A stretch of 64,000 bases of DNA from Ilyonectria destructans. Taxonomy: Eukaryota; Ascomycota; Sordariomycetes; Hypocreales; Nectriaceae. Positions within the stretch are counted from its first letter, which is position 1. Every line of letters begins with the position of its first letter. Below are positions 20,206-30,784 of the stretch, in pieces. Position numbers and translations under genes: made by a program. The notes below the pieces were generated by a model. It ran no database searches, was not told the origin of the DNA, and worked only from the letters and a program-made list of their open reading frames with translations. The DNA is taken from NCBI GenBank assembly GCA_020740775.1, contig JAHEWK010000005.1:3348001-3412000 (forward strand). Direction: 5' to 3'.

Positions 20206-22056
20206 CTAGCAAAGAGTAAACCATTCTCCAGATTCTGACTCATTCATCGGAAAGGCCTCTCCATCCATGATACCGTGTATATAGCAAGACCCTACAAGCT
20301 TGAAATTGTCCCCTTCAGGTCTTACCACAAAAGGCAATTTCCCGCCATTGAATATGACGATTTCATCGCCAACCTCGGCCGACAAGGGCAGCAGGGCTAA
20401 TTTTGAGTTTGTAGTCGTGCCTAGAACCCGGCCCCAAGTCAGAAACGAAACCCTTCGAGAGTATGTGTAGGCTGTTTCGTCCGTGAAGACTTTCTCCGAG
20501 GCAACCTCCAAGGTATCCGGGCTTCTCAAAATTTTGATCCAGGCGTCAAAGGTTTCTTGGTACTCTCCTGGCGCTAGACGGTCCAGTGTCAGATTGCTTC
20601 CCCAGCACAGCGTGTCGAGCAAGACATCTGATATGGCTTCACCGGCCGGGTAGGATTGTAGTGAAAAAGCCAATTCTGTCCACTGACGCCATAGTTGAGT
20701 CAAGATCTGGTTGTTGTACTCAATCGCATCGGGTGTTGGGCTTGGGAATTTGACAGAGTCGACTCTCTTTCCTTTGATCCTTAGGAGAGACCAGTTGTCC
20801 CCGGAAGTTTCGTATATGGCGGACGACCCGTTAGAAGCGTTGAAAGGGTCTTCGTCGAAGAATTTGAGCGGAGTATCATTCCAAGCCGCCGCCCAAGACG
20901 GCAGGTCGGGGACGGCTGACTTGACAAAGCCATAGCACGAGCTCATGACATCCAGGCTGCAGGTGGTTGCAATGATTGACCGAGAGACATCGGCATAGAG
21001 CTCCGCTGCCGTCTTCGTGTAGTCTGGCAGAGGAAATATGTTCTCTGGATCAGATTCTGCGTCACCAAAAAAGCCGAGGATGCCGTATATCTTGTCCCGC
21101 GGGTCAGTCGCGCGCGTATTGCGAGTGGCATTAAGAATGGCAAGAGCCTTTGTCCCTGGAGTCGAGGGTTGAGACGGAATGCTGTCTGGTTGGTTCCTAT
21201 CCACGAAACTAGCCATGTGAATCTGATGAAAGGCGCTCGTGATGAAAGTGGCAATGAACTCAAAAACCTCAACCGATTGGCCGTCACTTTTCACCAGTCC
21301 GTCAATAACAACTGTCAGGTTGTGCCACGACTCGGATGAACCTCCACACATGAGATGAGCTGATTGTGAAAGAGCCAGTTCTTGAACAACCCACAGGCGT
21401 TCCCACCAGGGTCGGTGCAATACGTCCCAGAATCCTTGAATTCGGGGGGTGAAGACTTCCATGCCCTGCTCTTGGAACGCCCTTCGATCCTTGATGAACT
21501 CTTGATACAACTCTCCTCCGAAGGGGGTCTGGCCAGAATTGCTTCTTTCCGCAATCTCGACTGCGAAATCATGCATGAAATTCATTCCCAGTTCTGAAAG
21601 TGGTTTAGAAGTCTGCTCATCGACCATCGTCGATGCTTCGCCAAGCCACAAGCCAACCCAAGTGGCTAGGCTATAGATCTGACGCATTAAAATAATCTGA
21701 AGGTTCTTTTCGTTGTCGTTGGATTGGTCGATACATATTGCGTCGACCCAGAGGACGCGGACCCCTTCAGATTGACGAAGTCTCACCAGTGCCGCCTCAC
21801 AGTTTGCGGTGATTTTGATGATGCCTCCGCCGCATTCGAGATATTTTGATAGAGAAGAGTCCCCATCTTCTGTTGCCCACGTGTATGACAAGGCTCCGAA
21901 TTTTGGACAGGCGTCAAGGGAGTATTCACGGAGTGAGACCTCGATTGGTGATTGCCATGACGTTGCGGGTTGCAACTCCAGAAGTCGGATTGAATGTGCC
22001 TGTCCGATGGGAATATATGTGTATTCGTCGCGAGACGCTGGAGACATTTCAACCAT
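20206..22056 (-). CDS. HET-domain protein (heterokaryon-incompatibility type)
   Basis: Intronless, 616 aa from the ATG at 22056; the frame is open further upstream to 22317 but only from a GTG. The HET domain occupies roughly residues 45-240: 'FGALSYTWA' (block 1), 'LWVDAICIDQSNDNEKNLQI' (block 2) and 'FWDVLHRPWWERLWVVQELA' (block 3, by key residues R, W..R.WV.QE). Then comes 'RATDPRDKIYGILG', the usual post-domain motif of this class. HET domains act in non-self recognition and trigger regulated cell death in filamentous ascomycetes. The gene lies 0.5 kb downstream of a TPR-CHAT gene on the same strand, which suggests joint function. No STAND/NLR module is fused to it. Confidence 0.9.
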   Translation of the reverse strand: MVEMSPASRDEYTYIPIGQAHSIRLLELQPATSWQSPIEVSLREYSLDACPKFGALSYTWATEDGDSSLSKYLECGGGIIKITANCEAALVRLRQSEGVRVLWVDAICIDQSNDNEKNLQIILMRQIYSLATWVGLWLGEASTMVDEQTSKPLSELGMNFMHDFAVEIAERSNSGQTPFGGELYQEFIKDRRAFQEQGMEVFTPRIQGFWDVLHRPWWERLWVVQELALSQSAHLMCGGSSESWHNLTVVIDGLVKSDGQSVEVFEFIATFITSAFHQIHMASFVDRNQPDSIPSQPSTPGTKALAILNATRNTRATDPRDKIYGILGFFGDAESDPENIFPLPDYTKTAAELYADVSRSIIATTCSLDVMSSCYGFVKSAVPDLPSWAAAWNDTPLKFFDEDPFNASNGSSAIYETSGDNWSLLRIKGKRVDSVKFPSPTPDAIEYNNQILTQLWRQWTELAFSLQSYPAGEAISDVLLDTLCWGSNLTLDRLAPGEYQETFDAWIKILRSPDTLEVASEKVFTDETAYTYSRRVSFLTWGRVLGTTTNSKLALLPLSAEVGDEIVIFNGGKLPFVVRPEGDNFKLVGSCYIHGIMDGEAFPMNESESGEWFTLC

Positions 22057-22174
22057 ATCGGATACTGTGTTACGCCTTGCTGAACTGAGCCATCCGGCAC
22101 CAAGAAACGGTGGAATGATAGTCTGCGGGGTTGAACAAATGCGAGTGAGCTGTACTGAATTGTTCTTCAATGTG

Positions 22175-22221
22175 GGGTTCGAACCGACAACCTCAGCTGG
22201 TTGGTGAGTACCTGGCTGAGT
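22175..22221 (-). other. tRNA-like internal promoter boxes (possible tRNA/SINE relic)
   Basis: On the minus strand a box-A-like ACTCAGCCAGG (22221-22211) is followed, 25 bp later, by a perfect box B, GGTTCGAACCC (22185-22175). Between them CAACC/GGTTG (22203-22188) can form a 5-bp stem with a 6-base loop. No acceptor stem pairs around it and the T-arm has one C-C mismatch, so this is not a working tRNA. It overlaps the leader of the HET gene. Confidence 0.3.
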
Positions 22222-22573
22222 AAGCAGCGATCCTTGGGTCTTGTTAATGAGCTCACTTTGTTGCTGACAATTCCATCGTTGACATCGAATGAGGAGCTGA
22301 AAATAGAGGCAGACCACTCCTGCAGACGCTTACGTTGGAGTACCCGGAGTTGTTACCAATGTACAAAGACCAGTTTGAGTTTTCACTCCATCCTACGCTG
22401 ATACGTGGTAACTGATGTGAAAATTATTGTGAAAATTATTTCGATACTGGTTCTCGTGATGGTCGAACTGTGTTTGTCGGCGAGAAAAAAGGCCGCACTT
22501 CTGGACATATTTGCCATCGGCTCCAACTATATTTATAATGACCCTTCGTACGGGCAGTGTCTACACTAAGGCA

Positions 22574-25318
22574 TTATATACCATAATGAACATAGGGAAC
22601 CCAATGAGCTATCTCGGGTCCATTATCATCACACACGGTTGCATCTCTTGGGATTCTGACACCTCCTAATCCCTGACAACGAGCACCCTTCGAGGACTTG
22701 CCTTTTTCCCCTAAAGATCTGCTCAATTCCACGACTGAGTCTTCGACTTTGTCACTGGTATACACTCCCGCCCAACAATCTCGAAGCTGTCGAGTGGCCC
22801 GATGGAGTCCTTGACACACCGATTTGTCAGTCATGCCTCCGTCTCTCAACCCTTCATAAGTGAGCTTTGCCATGTCTACACAGAGCTCGTCGTTGACCTC
22901 CCACAGGGTTCCTATGACGTGACGAAACCCTGCTAGTTGATATGCGTTAATCAGATTCATACCCTCATCCACGGATCTACTATCCTTGATCTGACTGGTC
23001 CCACAGGCCGAGAGATAGGCAAGAAATGGCGAGCGATCTCGGAGATTCATCTCAAGGAGATCAGCCACAGTGAAAGGGTCATCCTTCCAGTCTTTCAGAA
23101 GTAACTGACTCTTCCACGTGTTGGTTTTATCAGTGTAGCCGTGACCAGCAAAGTGGAATATCTTGCAGTTCCACAAATGCGACATGATGTCTGACTTGCG
23201 TTGTTCCGGTTCGATAGGGTCCAGCGCCATCGATTCAGAGAGCTTGCGTAACATCGACACCTCATCTTTCGCGAAAGGAAGCCGGGAGCTATTTGGCGTA
23301 TGCTCCATGGCCACAAGCAATGCCTTATACGAGGTAGACGGTTGGAGTTGACGCTGCCGGCCGTGAGTAATGGCCTTGATAGAAGATATATACGATGACA
23401 TAACTCTATCGAGTACTGTCTCGGCTGAAAATTTGCTGTGATAGCCAGCTGCATGCAGTGGAAAGTGTTTGAGTAGCCCGGTAGGAATCCACCATACATG
23501 AGGCCAGTCATCGACAAGGGGAGCCTTGGTAAACCCAAGGGCATCCATGATGGGAGCCATCGTGGTATCCCATAGCCATTCGAGTACACTTGGGCTTCCC
23601 AGATTACCCTGTTCTAATTTCCTTCCGATTTCCTCTGCGGAAAGACCGGGCAATGGCAAGGACCGTAATTGATCAGTCTCGACCAGGAGGGCACTGCAGC
23701 CGTATTTACTGACATTGATAACGACGATTGGGCCCTCTTTTGCCGCATTCTGTATGCCTTCTTGATTTAGGGGAAGTAAAAAGTCTTCGAAGCCGGGTCT
23801 TTGGCGAATTTCGACGAGAAGTTGCTCAAACTCATTCCTTGGACTGTCATCCGGGCTTGCGTCAATATGCCCTGAATAACGGCGAGTAACATCTTCCCAA
23901 GTAAGGAACTCCATATCCACCATCCGTTTGAATGAGTCCTGAAATGGAACTAAGTGCTCGGGTAGTTCGGGTTGTTCTAGTTGCCTTCCCATGATGCCAT
24001 GACCGTTTGTGTTAGGATTTGTGATGGACATTCGGATTTCATCCCAAGAAAGAACTTTTTCGTAAAGAAGTTGGTCAAGCTGATCCTTAAGATCAAGAAA
24101 CCGAGAGACTAGCCCGGGGTATTTCTCTTGTAGGCTAGGCACAGTGCTACGCGTCTCCTCGAAAGACGAAGCAATTACAAAGAGCCCTTGCTCGAGGAGG
24201 TTTAGAGCACAAAAGGGCCCTTGCTTGGCATGTAACGCTGCCGCAGCCGCATCGCAAGCGAGACCACACATTTGACCGAGCAGACGTAGTTTATCGCAGT
24301 TGTCGACTGGACCTCGTTCTAAGAGCGGAAGAAGGTTGACGGCAAGGCTTGAAGACTCATACACTCGATTCCAGTCTGAACCGGGAGCAATATTCATCAA
24401 AGACATAGCGGCTCCAATGCGATGGATCGCAGATGCATTTGATTGACGTAAAGCAGACTGATAGCAGCGAATCACTTCCTCAGTATGTGCAATCTCTTTG
24501 CCTTTGCCGAATTTGCTGTACCTCTCTTGCAGTATTCCAATGTTGTTCCAATACATTGCCCGTGATGGATCATCGTCTGAAGTGGCTTTTGTCGCTTCCA
24601 TCAGTACTTCAATGGCTTCATCGAGGTCTGCGACAGCGAGTGTCTTCTCAAATCGGTGGCCAAGTATGGCTCCCAGGGCATTTAAGTGAATAGAACGGTC
24701 CGGGTGCTTGGGGGGAGTCATCTGAACTGCTTGCCTTGCAAACTGAGTTGCTTCGTCAAGATCGGCCGCATCTCCCGTAGATATATATCTGGTGGCCAGC
24801 TGATCCGCAAGATGAATGAAATTTGTCGCTGGGTCAAGAAAATCCGCGTTGATCGTGACAATTTGCCGAGATACTTCGATGGTTTCGTCAAGGGTTGACT
24901 TGCTCCCTGCTATTAGATGTCTCCTCTTGAGTTGCTCCCTAAGCTCTTCCAGAAACATTGCCCTATCAGGGTGGTGTGCTGGCATTGAATCAAGTGATAT
25001 CCTGGCAAGTTTGATGTGATCTTCAATGAAGAATAACTCTCCGTGCTTAATTCCTGCAGCAAGACTCGGGGGCTGACTAGCGAGTTCAGTTTCAAAGTGA
25101 TTTAACATTGTTGCAATCCCTATCCCGTCGCGTGGGCGCGGAGAGGATATTAACTTGATCGCTTCTTCAAACTCCATAGCCTTCAAGTCTGGTTGTATAT
25201 ATTGGATGCGATTTGACTGGTCTTCGCGGCTATTCCGAATGGAATTGGCTGCCTGCCTCGAGGCAAGGTTGGGTTCAAGGGGGTCTGGCATGTCCTTGCA
25301 TTCTGACATGTGTTCCAT
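22574..25318 (-). CDS. TPR-CHAT protein (caspase-like protease with TPR repeats)
   Basis: Uninterrupted minus-strand frame. The first ATG is at 25318 (914 aa); the same frame stays open for another 101 codons up to a stop at 25630, without an ATG, so an upstream spliced exon is possible. Helical repeats of the TPR type fill the first half ('HPDRAMFLEELREQL', 'TLDETIEVSRQIV', 'DLDEATQFARQAV', 'DLDEAIEVLMEAT'). The last ~350 residues are a CHAT domain: strand 'GPIVVINVSKYGCSALLV', catalytic His726 in 'FHFAGHGY' and catalytic Cys772 in 'LSACGTS', 46 residues apart, then 'GFRHVIGTLWEVND'. CHAT proteins are caspase-relatives. In bacteria TPR-CHAT proteases are immune effectors; fungal members are abundant and mostly unstudied. 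Next to a HET gene, a role in regulated cell death is plausible. Confidence 0.88.
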   Translation of the reverse strand: MEHMSECKDMPDPLEPNLASRQAANSIRNSREDQSNRIQYIQPDLKAMEFEEAIKLISSPRPRDGIGIATMLNHFETELASQPPSLAAGIKHGELFFIEDHIKLARISLDSMPAHHPDRAMFLEELREQLKRRHLIAGSKSTLDETIEVSRQIVTINADFLDPATNFIHLADQLATRYISTGDAADLDEATQFARQAVQMTPPKHPDRSIHLNALGAILGHRFEKTLAVADLDEAIEVLMEATKATSDDDPSRAMYWNNIGILQERYSKFGKGKEIAHTEEVIRCYQSALRQSNASAIHRIGAAMSLMNIAPGSDWNRVYESSSLAVNLLPLLERGPVDNCDKLRLLGQMCGLACDAAAAALHAKQGPFCALNLLEQGLFVIASSFEETRSTVPSLQEKYPGLVSRFLDLKDQLDQLLYEKVLSWDEIRMSITNPNTNGHGIMGRQLEQPELPEHLVPFQDSFKRMVDMEFLTWEDVTRRYSGHIDASPDDSPRNEFEQLLVEIRQRPGFEDFLLPLNQEGIQNAAKEGPIVVINVSKYGCSALLVETDQLRSLPLPGLSAEEIGRKLEQGNLGSPSVLEWLWDTTMAPIMDALGFTKAPLVDDWPHVWWIPTGLLKHFPLHAAGYHSKFSAETVLDRVMSSYISSIKAITHGRQRQLQPSTSYKALLVAMEHTPNSSRLPFAKDEVSMLRKLSESMALDPIEPEQRKSDIMSHLWNCKIFHFAGHGYTDKTNTWKSQLLLKDWKDDPFTVADLLEMNLRDRSPFLAYLSACGTSQIKDSRSVDEGMNLINAYQLAGFRHVIGTLWEVNDELCVDMAKLTYEGLRDGGMTDKSVCQGLHRATRQLRDCWAGVYTSDKVEDSVVELSRSLGEKGKSSKGARCQGLGGVRIPRDATVCDDNGPEIAHWVPYVHYGI

Positions 25319-25621
25319 AGGTTTAGGTGGAATGAATACGTGGGATGGGACATGCAATATCCCAGTAAAGATGGAGTGGAATGAGCGATCAGTACGTAAT
25401 TGTAGATAGATGTCATAGTTCAAGGAGTAACCACGCTGAAGTGCTGAGGTATAAAATCGATTGGTGCCTAATCCATGGTTAATTAGGTAAGCTGCATCGT
25501 TGGGCTGGCGTGCAGCTCGGAGCTGAAGAGTCAACAAGTAAAACGTGCCTTGTGTATCAGCCGAACCAACTAGGATCGCGCAACTCCGGATTAGAGCCCA
25601 GAGAGCTGCCAGAATGCCCAC

Positions 25622-26491
25622 GACATGTCACTTGTAATTGAGATGAATTAGACATATTTCAACCAAAATAGGCTTTGTATTACGTCTCAACCTCCTCCTT
25701 AAGCTTATCTTAGCTTAATCTTGCACCTAAAACAAACTCCAATGTATACATTTACCATAGCTTCCAGCACAGCATCTAAGTACTGAGTGTAAGAGTGGCG
25801 TTAGGGTATACCCAGCTAGACAGAATCTTCCTAGACACCGTTAAGAACTCGTTTGGAAATTATGTTTTTCACTTTTGATAGATCATTTAACTACTTAAAG
25901 AGGTACAGAGAATATCTCACTCTAAATAAATTTTACCTCTGGAAAGCAGATATAAGAAGATAAAATAGCAAGAGTTTAACCAGTGTTATTTTATTGTCAG
26001 CGACGTTTGGGCATCAAGGCCCTGAATGGCGACGATGCCTGTGGCTTTTGGATCACCATAGCCTTGACCTACCAAGGTGTTCAAACCATGAATCCTCTTC
26101 TCACCACTCGATGTTGTCTCACCCTATTTGTGGAGGAGAGATATACACTCGGCCTATGATGGCAGTGTCATCTGAACCGCCGTTGCATATGAGGCTCTTG
26201 GTGAGATGAGAGTAAATCCAATACTCCATCTACCACCTCAGGACAGCAAAAGGATGTTTCAATAAAATATCACGGTGCCCAGAAATCAGTTCTCCTCGCG
26301 TTATCCGCAGCCTCATTCCTCCCGACGCACGTACGTTACTTCATATCCCCTTCGAGCTTCTTATCACAGGTCTTGGAATGCCATATATGATTATGACAGT
26401 ATTCAACGGTTTGCCAATATTCTTCTCTGAGCGAGGCGTCCTCTTCGAGACATCGTGGTTATAGACCCTATGCTACGACAGCTTCCCCAGC
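25622..26491. other. Intergenic region between CHAT and methyltransferase genes
   Basis: No gene recognised. AT-rich, with some long T/A runs around 25840-25990. It probably holds the CHAT promoter and the 3' end of the methyltransferase gene. Confidence 0.5.
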
Positions 26492-27744
26492 TCAGCCCTC
26501 CACCAGCGGTTTCTTCCCCGTAACAAATGCGCTATAGCAAAATTAGAAAACCCGAGTTTTGGAACGCTACCAAAAACTTACGTATAGGTGTACAAGTGGA
26601 TCTTGTTCGTTTTGAGCTCCGCTCTCACCATTGCTAGAAGCACTTGTACCTCTTCGCTGGTCCACTGGCCAAACCTTGTGAAAAGCGCGAGGGAATATGC
26701 CTCGATGGCCATCTCTAGAAATTGTACCCTGAATACTCTACCAACCTCCTTCAACTTGGCATCTTTTGGCCAGGTTCCCAAGGGAACGTGTTTTTGGCTG
26801 AGTTCGACGTTTTCAAAGCCCTCTGCCTTGAGTATATCGGGCAATTTCGGCGCAATATCGAATCCCAAAGGCTCGCTCAGTCTTCGAAATTCCGAAAGCC
26901 ACTCCCAGGTCTTGGAACTCTTATCAAGCGTGTTATCGTCGCAAAAGAAGTCGGCACGCCCCTCGGAAACCTCAATCTGTCCACCTGGCTTGCAGTGTAC
27001 ATAACACTTGCGAACCAGGCCTGGCCAGTCCTGAATTGCGCCTGCCAGTGTACGGGCGTGGATGAAGTCAAATTTATCTTGAGGGAATGTCCAATCTAAT
27101 GTAGCATCATCGACTTCAAACTGAACATTTGGTGGTACCCTGGAAGCATTAGAATATGTCAAGTAATATCAAGGCTTATCCAAATTACCATTCCGGCTGG
27201 ATTGGGCTCAAATCGGTCCCAATTACCTCTGCCGAGGGATATGCGTCGCCAATATCCATTGCCTAGGTTTTGGCTTAGCACAGGGCCAAATTAAACAGTC
27301 ATTCTTTTACTTACCCAAATCCCGGTACCTGTACCAATATCCAAAATTGATTGTGGGTTGTTGAGTTTAGTTTTGCAAAGATCACCATTCAGCGTGAGGG
27401 AAAATACATGATGTGTCATGTCCAGGCGATCCTGCTCTGTTTCGTCATTCGGAAGCAGGTACTGTCCAGCCCGATAAGAATGGTAGCGGCGCCCATTCTC
27501 GTACACGAAGTTTCTCACGGAGGAAGTAGTGCTAGTAGTCTCAGACACATCGCTGGCGTAGTTGGAGAATGTGTCGTTGTCAGGTTCGGTCTGTGATCAC
27601 CGTCATCAAAACAAGCCCAGGGCACTCTCCATGTGGAGCGGGACTTTCATGGACAAGATCAGAGCCTCTCACCTCAGCTTCGATTGCTGCTGTTCTATCC
27701 TCTCCATCGGCCGGTGTGCCAATGGTGCTGGGCTCGGGACACAT
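26492..27744 (-). CDS. LaeA-like SAM-dependent methyltransferase
   Basis: Five exons on the minus strand: 27744-27673, 27590-27315, 27262-27189, 27139-26582 and 26531-26492, giving 339 aa. All introns are GT-AG and 49-82 bp. The sequence follows the fungal LaeA-like pattern: an acidic N-terminal lead, 'YENGRRYHSYRAGQYLLPND', 'LDIGTGTGIW' (SAM motif I, residues ~106-116, split by intron 2), 'GTDLSPIQPEW', 'DFIHARTLAG' and a 'GFENVELSQKHVPLG' region near the C-terminus. Members include regulators of secondary metabolism (LaeA, Llm) and small-molecule methyltransferases; nothing here tells which. No biosynthetic core enzyme (PKS, NRPS, terpene synthase) is seen in the window. Confidence 0.85.
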
Positions 27745-28876
27745 GACGAGAAACCTTGAGACCGGTATTTCCGACACTTCCGCGTGTATTCCAGCGGTTC
27801 AGGAGCGGTCAGTCATAAACTCTGCCCAGAATGAGTACTTGAGATTGATCGCCGTATTCGTTTAGAAGTTAGGGCGAGAACGAGACAGGGGTTAAAGGTA
27901 TCTGAAATCGCAGGTTCCAAAGCATTCAATAGGATTTCAGAAGCAACTGCTTTAATCACGCATTGATGGTGCTGCTAAATAACGCATTGGTCAGTGTATT
28001 TAAATAATCACCCGCTCGGCAAGAACATCGGATGACTTTTGGCCGGTGGAACCGAATCCTCCAATAACCTTGATGAGATAAACAGGCCTGCTCCAGAAAC
28101 ACGTGGCCTCCGACCAGGGAAGACTGGACTGATTCGTTACTCAGCCAGTATTTCAGAATTTCTTAGCAGTTTAACCACATTGTCGCAAGTGCGGTGTCAG
28201 TACCGACTGAGTCCAACTCTTATCGCGAGTATGAAAGTGAATATAAACTCAATCACCCAATTTCGGAATATTTTTCGCAGCCATAAGGGTTAAGATCTAG
28301 CTGCCCGTGTTTTTGGCTCTTTCATCAAGCGGCTAATCTCAGGGTAATATCGCAGGTCCTGCTTAGTGGTGTAGAGCTGCAATGACCCCCCCAGATATCA
28401 TGACACAAAGGTGAGCTTTGACTTGGAAAAGGCGACTATTACTAGCTTGACGATTTGTACTCGAGACAGAATCATCTTGGTGGGATATCATAGAGTGAGA
28501 AAAGCGTAGAGTAATACAGGATTAATTTGTTAAAAACGGAAGCAAAGTATTTGATTCAGCGTGAAGAGCGAATTGCTATCCTACAGTATACCTGCAATAG
28601 TGTAGATCACATCTTAAACTGGTAATTTTGACTCGAGTATGAGAGACTAAATGTTTGCTTAGTGTTGCTGCGCTAGATACACACTATTCCTTAAAGAAGA
28701 AATGCGATGCCTTTGCTCTCTTTCACTGTCTGGCATAAAATTTCATGGCTGTTATTAAGATTTGTATTTTATACTCGGTCATCATCCAATCGGCACGTAT
28801 CATTGTGACTGCCTCACAACTGCAAGATACTTCAAGTGGTTCTGCTGACAGCCTACTGTATCACTGCCTAAAATTC
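27745..28876. other. 1.1 kb intergenic region
   Basis: Promoter side of the methyltransferase and 3' side of the arrestin-like gene. No gene, repeat or RNA recognised. Confidence 0.5.
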
Positions 28877-30187
28877 TTAGTCAGAATAACTCGGCAGGAC
28901 ATCATCATTGGAGGGTCTGGAAACAAGTGGCCACAAATCTTCCAAGGAACAACTCCCCCTCAACCCTAAGCCGGGGCTTATTCCAGTACTTTCCAAGTGG
29001 CAAGCGTGGGTGGGGTCTCTGATTTTATCTCCTATGTGTTCCATCGTAACTTGAATGGGTACAGTAAAACGGATGCTTGTGTTTCCCACAGCGAGGACTA
29101 TGTCGATTTTGTACGTTCGGGAAATCAGACATGTGTGGAATGTTGGAATGAAGACCTTTTTTGACGTGGGGAGTTTGAAGGGAACCCTGACAGCTGATGA
29201 ATATGAGATTGGCGAGCTGTGCTCGAAACCCGGCCTTGTTTCCTTGATAGACGGCATCCAGAATGCCTGGACCTCTTGACGGGAAATGAGAGAAATCTGA
29301 TCTGTGTATGCATCGCGTAAGAGACCTAGGTTGGGAAAAGCGATATTTGGTGTTTGTCGAGACCAAGTCTGTATCTGAAGGGTTGCAGAGACGTTGTTAA
29401 CCGCCACAGGAGGGATATTGGGGGATTGTGGTTCGAATGTCAGATTGATCAAAAGTGTAGATTCACTCGAGTCAGATCCATCGGGATCGAGACTAATAGC
29501 CTTCGGCTGCACGGCAACTGCGCTTATGCGACCTTCCGGTGCCGAGAAAATGTTTTTTCGTATTCTCTTTGACTTTTCAAGAGCATATTGGATGTTCATG
29601 TCGGTGATGTTTAGTGGGGGATCTTCAGGAAAATATGGCAACACATTAATCACATGCTTGTTCCACATCGTTCTTGATCCCCTCTTTCGAGGTTCAGAGA
29701 GCGCAACGATGCTAGCATGGATGCTATACTCGATCTCAGATGTGCGTGGGCCCATGTGGTGTCTCTCCCAATCACCCATGCTTGGAGGCAAACGAGTGTG
29801 AGCATTTTGAATGTGGTGCGATTCGACCCGGTGAGCGCAGGCATTGGTGCTGAGCCGATGTGGGATGACAAAATGAAAGGGGATAGGGTATGTGTTACCG
29901 CTTCGAAATATCATAGAGTCCGGGTAGGTCGATGCGGGAAGCGGCATGTCTGTGCGAAGGAAGTAATGAGTAGCCGTGTTTGGAGATTGGACGCCAGCGC
30001 ATGTCACACGCGCCGTCCCAAGTAGGCTTATGCGGATCTGTTCGAAGGGGGTATCTTTTCGTGGAGCGACAGTGACGATGCCGGTAACTGCAGAACCGCA
30101 AGTGTACGTCTTTGATGAGTAATGGTGAGTGATGTTGATCTGCACCTCTGGTGGAGCGTTCTTTGTGAAGCCCAGCTTCAAATCCAT
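28877..30187 (-). CDS. Arrestin-like (alpha-arrestin N-domain) protein
   Basis: Intronless, 436 aa from the ATG at 30187; the frame is open to 30277 but only from a TTG. The first ~170 residues show the beta-strand pattern of the arrestin N domain ('VQINITHHYSSKTYTCGSAVTG' by key parts, then 'ISLLGTARV' and 'YPIPFHFVIP'). A second all-beta half follows ('IPPVAVNNVSATLQIQTWS', 'VRVPFKLP'). The C-terminus ends 'DVLPSYSD', resembling the PY-type motifs by which fungal alpha-arrestins recruit HECT ubiquitin ligases (Rsp5/HulA), although it is not a perfect PPxY. Family role: adaptors for endocytosis of membrane transporters. The target is unknown. The N-domain call is moderately sure. Confidence 0.65.
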   Translation of the reverse strand: MDLKLGFTKNAPPEVQINITHHYSSKTYTCGSAVTGIVTVAPRKDTPFEQIRISLLGTARVTCAGVQSPNTATHYFLRTDMPLPASTYPDSMIFRSGNTYPIPFHFVIPHRLSTNACAHRVESHHIQNAHTRLPPSMGDWERHHMGPRTSEIEYSIHASIVALSEPRKRGSRTMWNKHVINVLPYFPEDPPLNITDMNIQYALEKSKRIRKNIFSAPEGRISAVAVQPKAISLDPDGSDSSESTLLINLTFEPQSPNIPPVAVNNVSATLQIQTWSRQTPNIAFPNLGLLRDAYTDQISLISRQEVQAFWMPSIKETRPGFEHSSPISYSSAVRVPFKLPTSKKVFIPTFHTCLISRTYKIDIVLAVGNTSIRFTVPIQVTMEHIGDKIRDPTHACHLESTGISPGLGLRGSCSLEDLWPLVSRPSNDDVLPSYSD

Positions 30188-30784
30188 TGCGCCAAGAGTA
30201 TGAGGCTCAGTTTCGATTCTCAGCGACGGGGTAGACTGTAAGGTGCTACAGGATTTCGTTACTCTATTTAACCTCAAAGGGGGATTTGTTGCCTTTAATA
30301 TGATTACTATGACTACAGCCTGTTAGGTGTGCTATTTTGTCGCTGGGGCTACCTTTTTTGGTAATCCCCCACATGGCATCACGCCCTATTCTTGACATGA
30401 CATTTGGGCGTGGTAGAGAATTTGTCATCCTAAGCCAAAGGTCAGCATTGAGCACGCCCTACGAGCAGGCTATACGATTTGGGGCAATATTACCCACCTT
30501 TAAGTTACGGGCTTATTTCCGCGTTCCTCATCGTAACCAAAATTACGTGGCACGCACATCGACCTATGATGGGCCTGGCATCTGACACCATCAACAGTAG
30601 CCTGTCTTTCCTCCTTGCAGAGGTCCTGTGACTTCAACAGCCTCCTGTAGCTCCAGCTGAGGGACATTGGCTTCTCAATTATTTCTGCTTTGCTAAGCCA
30701 CCAGAAGGTCATCATTTGCCTGAACTTTTCACTATTTCATTTTGCCTGATTGAATAAATTCGATGGCTTTCTTTCAACAATGCT
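30188..30784. other. 0.6 kb intergenic region
   Basis: Between two minus-strand genes; promoter of the arrestin-like gene. No gene or repeat recognised. Confidence 0.5.

Noticed and set aside
22141..22260. Functional tRNA gene on the minus strand
   Set aside because: Box A and B are present but no acceptor stem pairs, the anticodon-like loop has six bases, and the T-stem has a mismatch.
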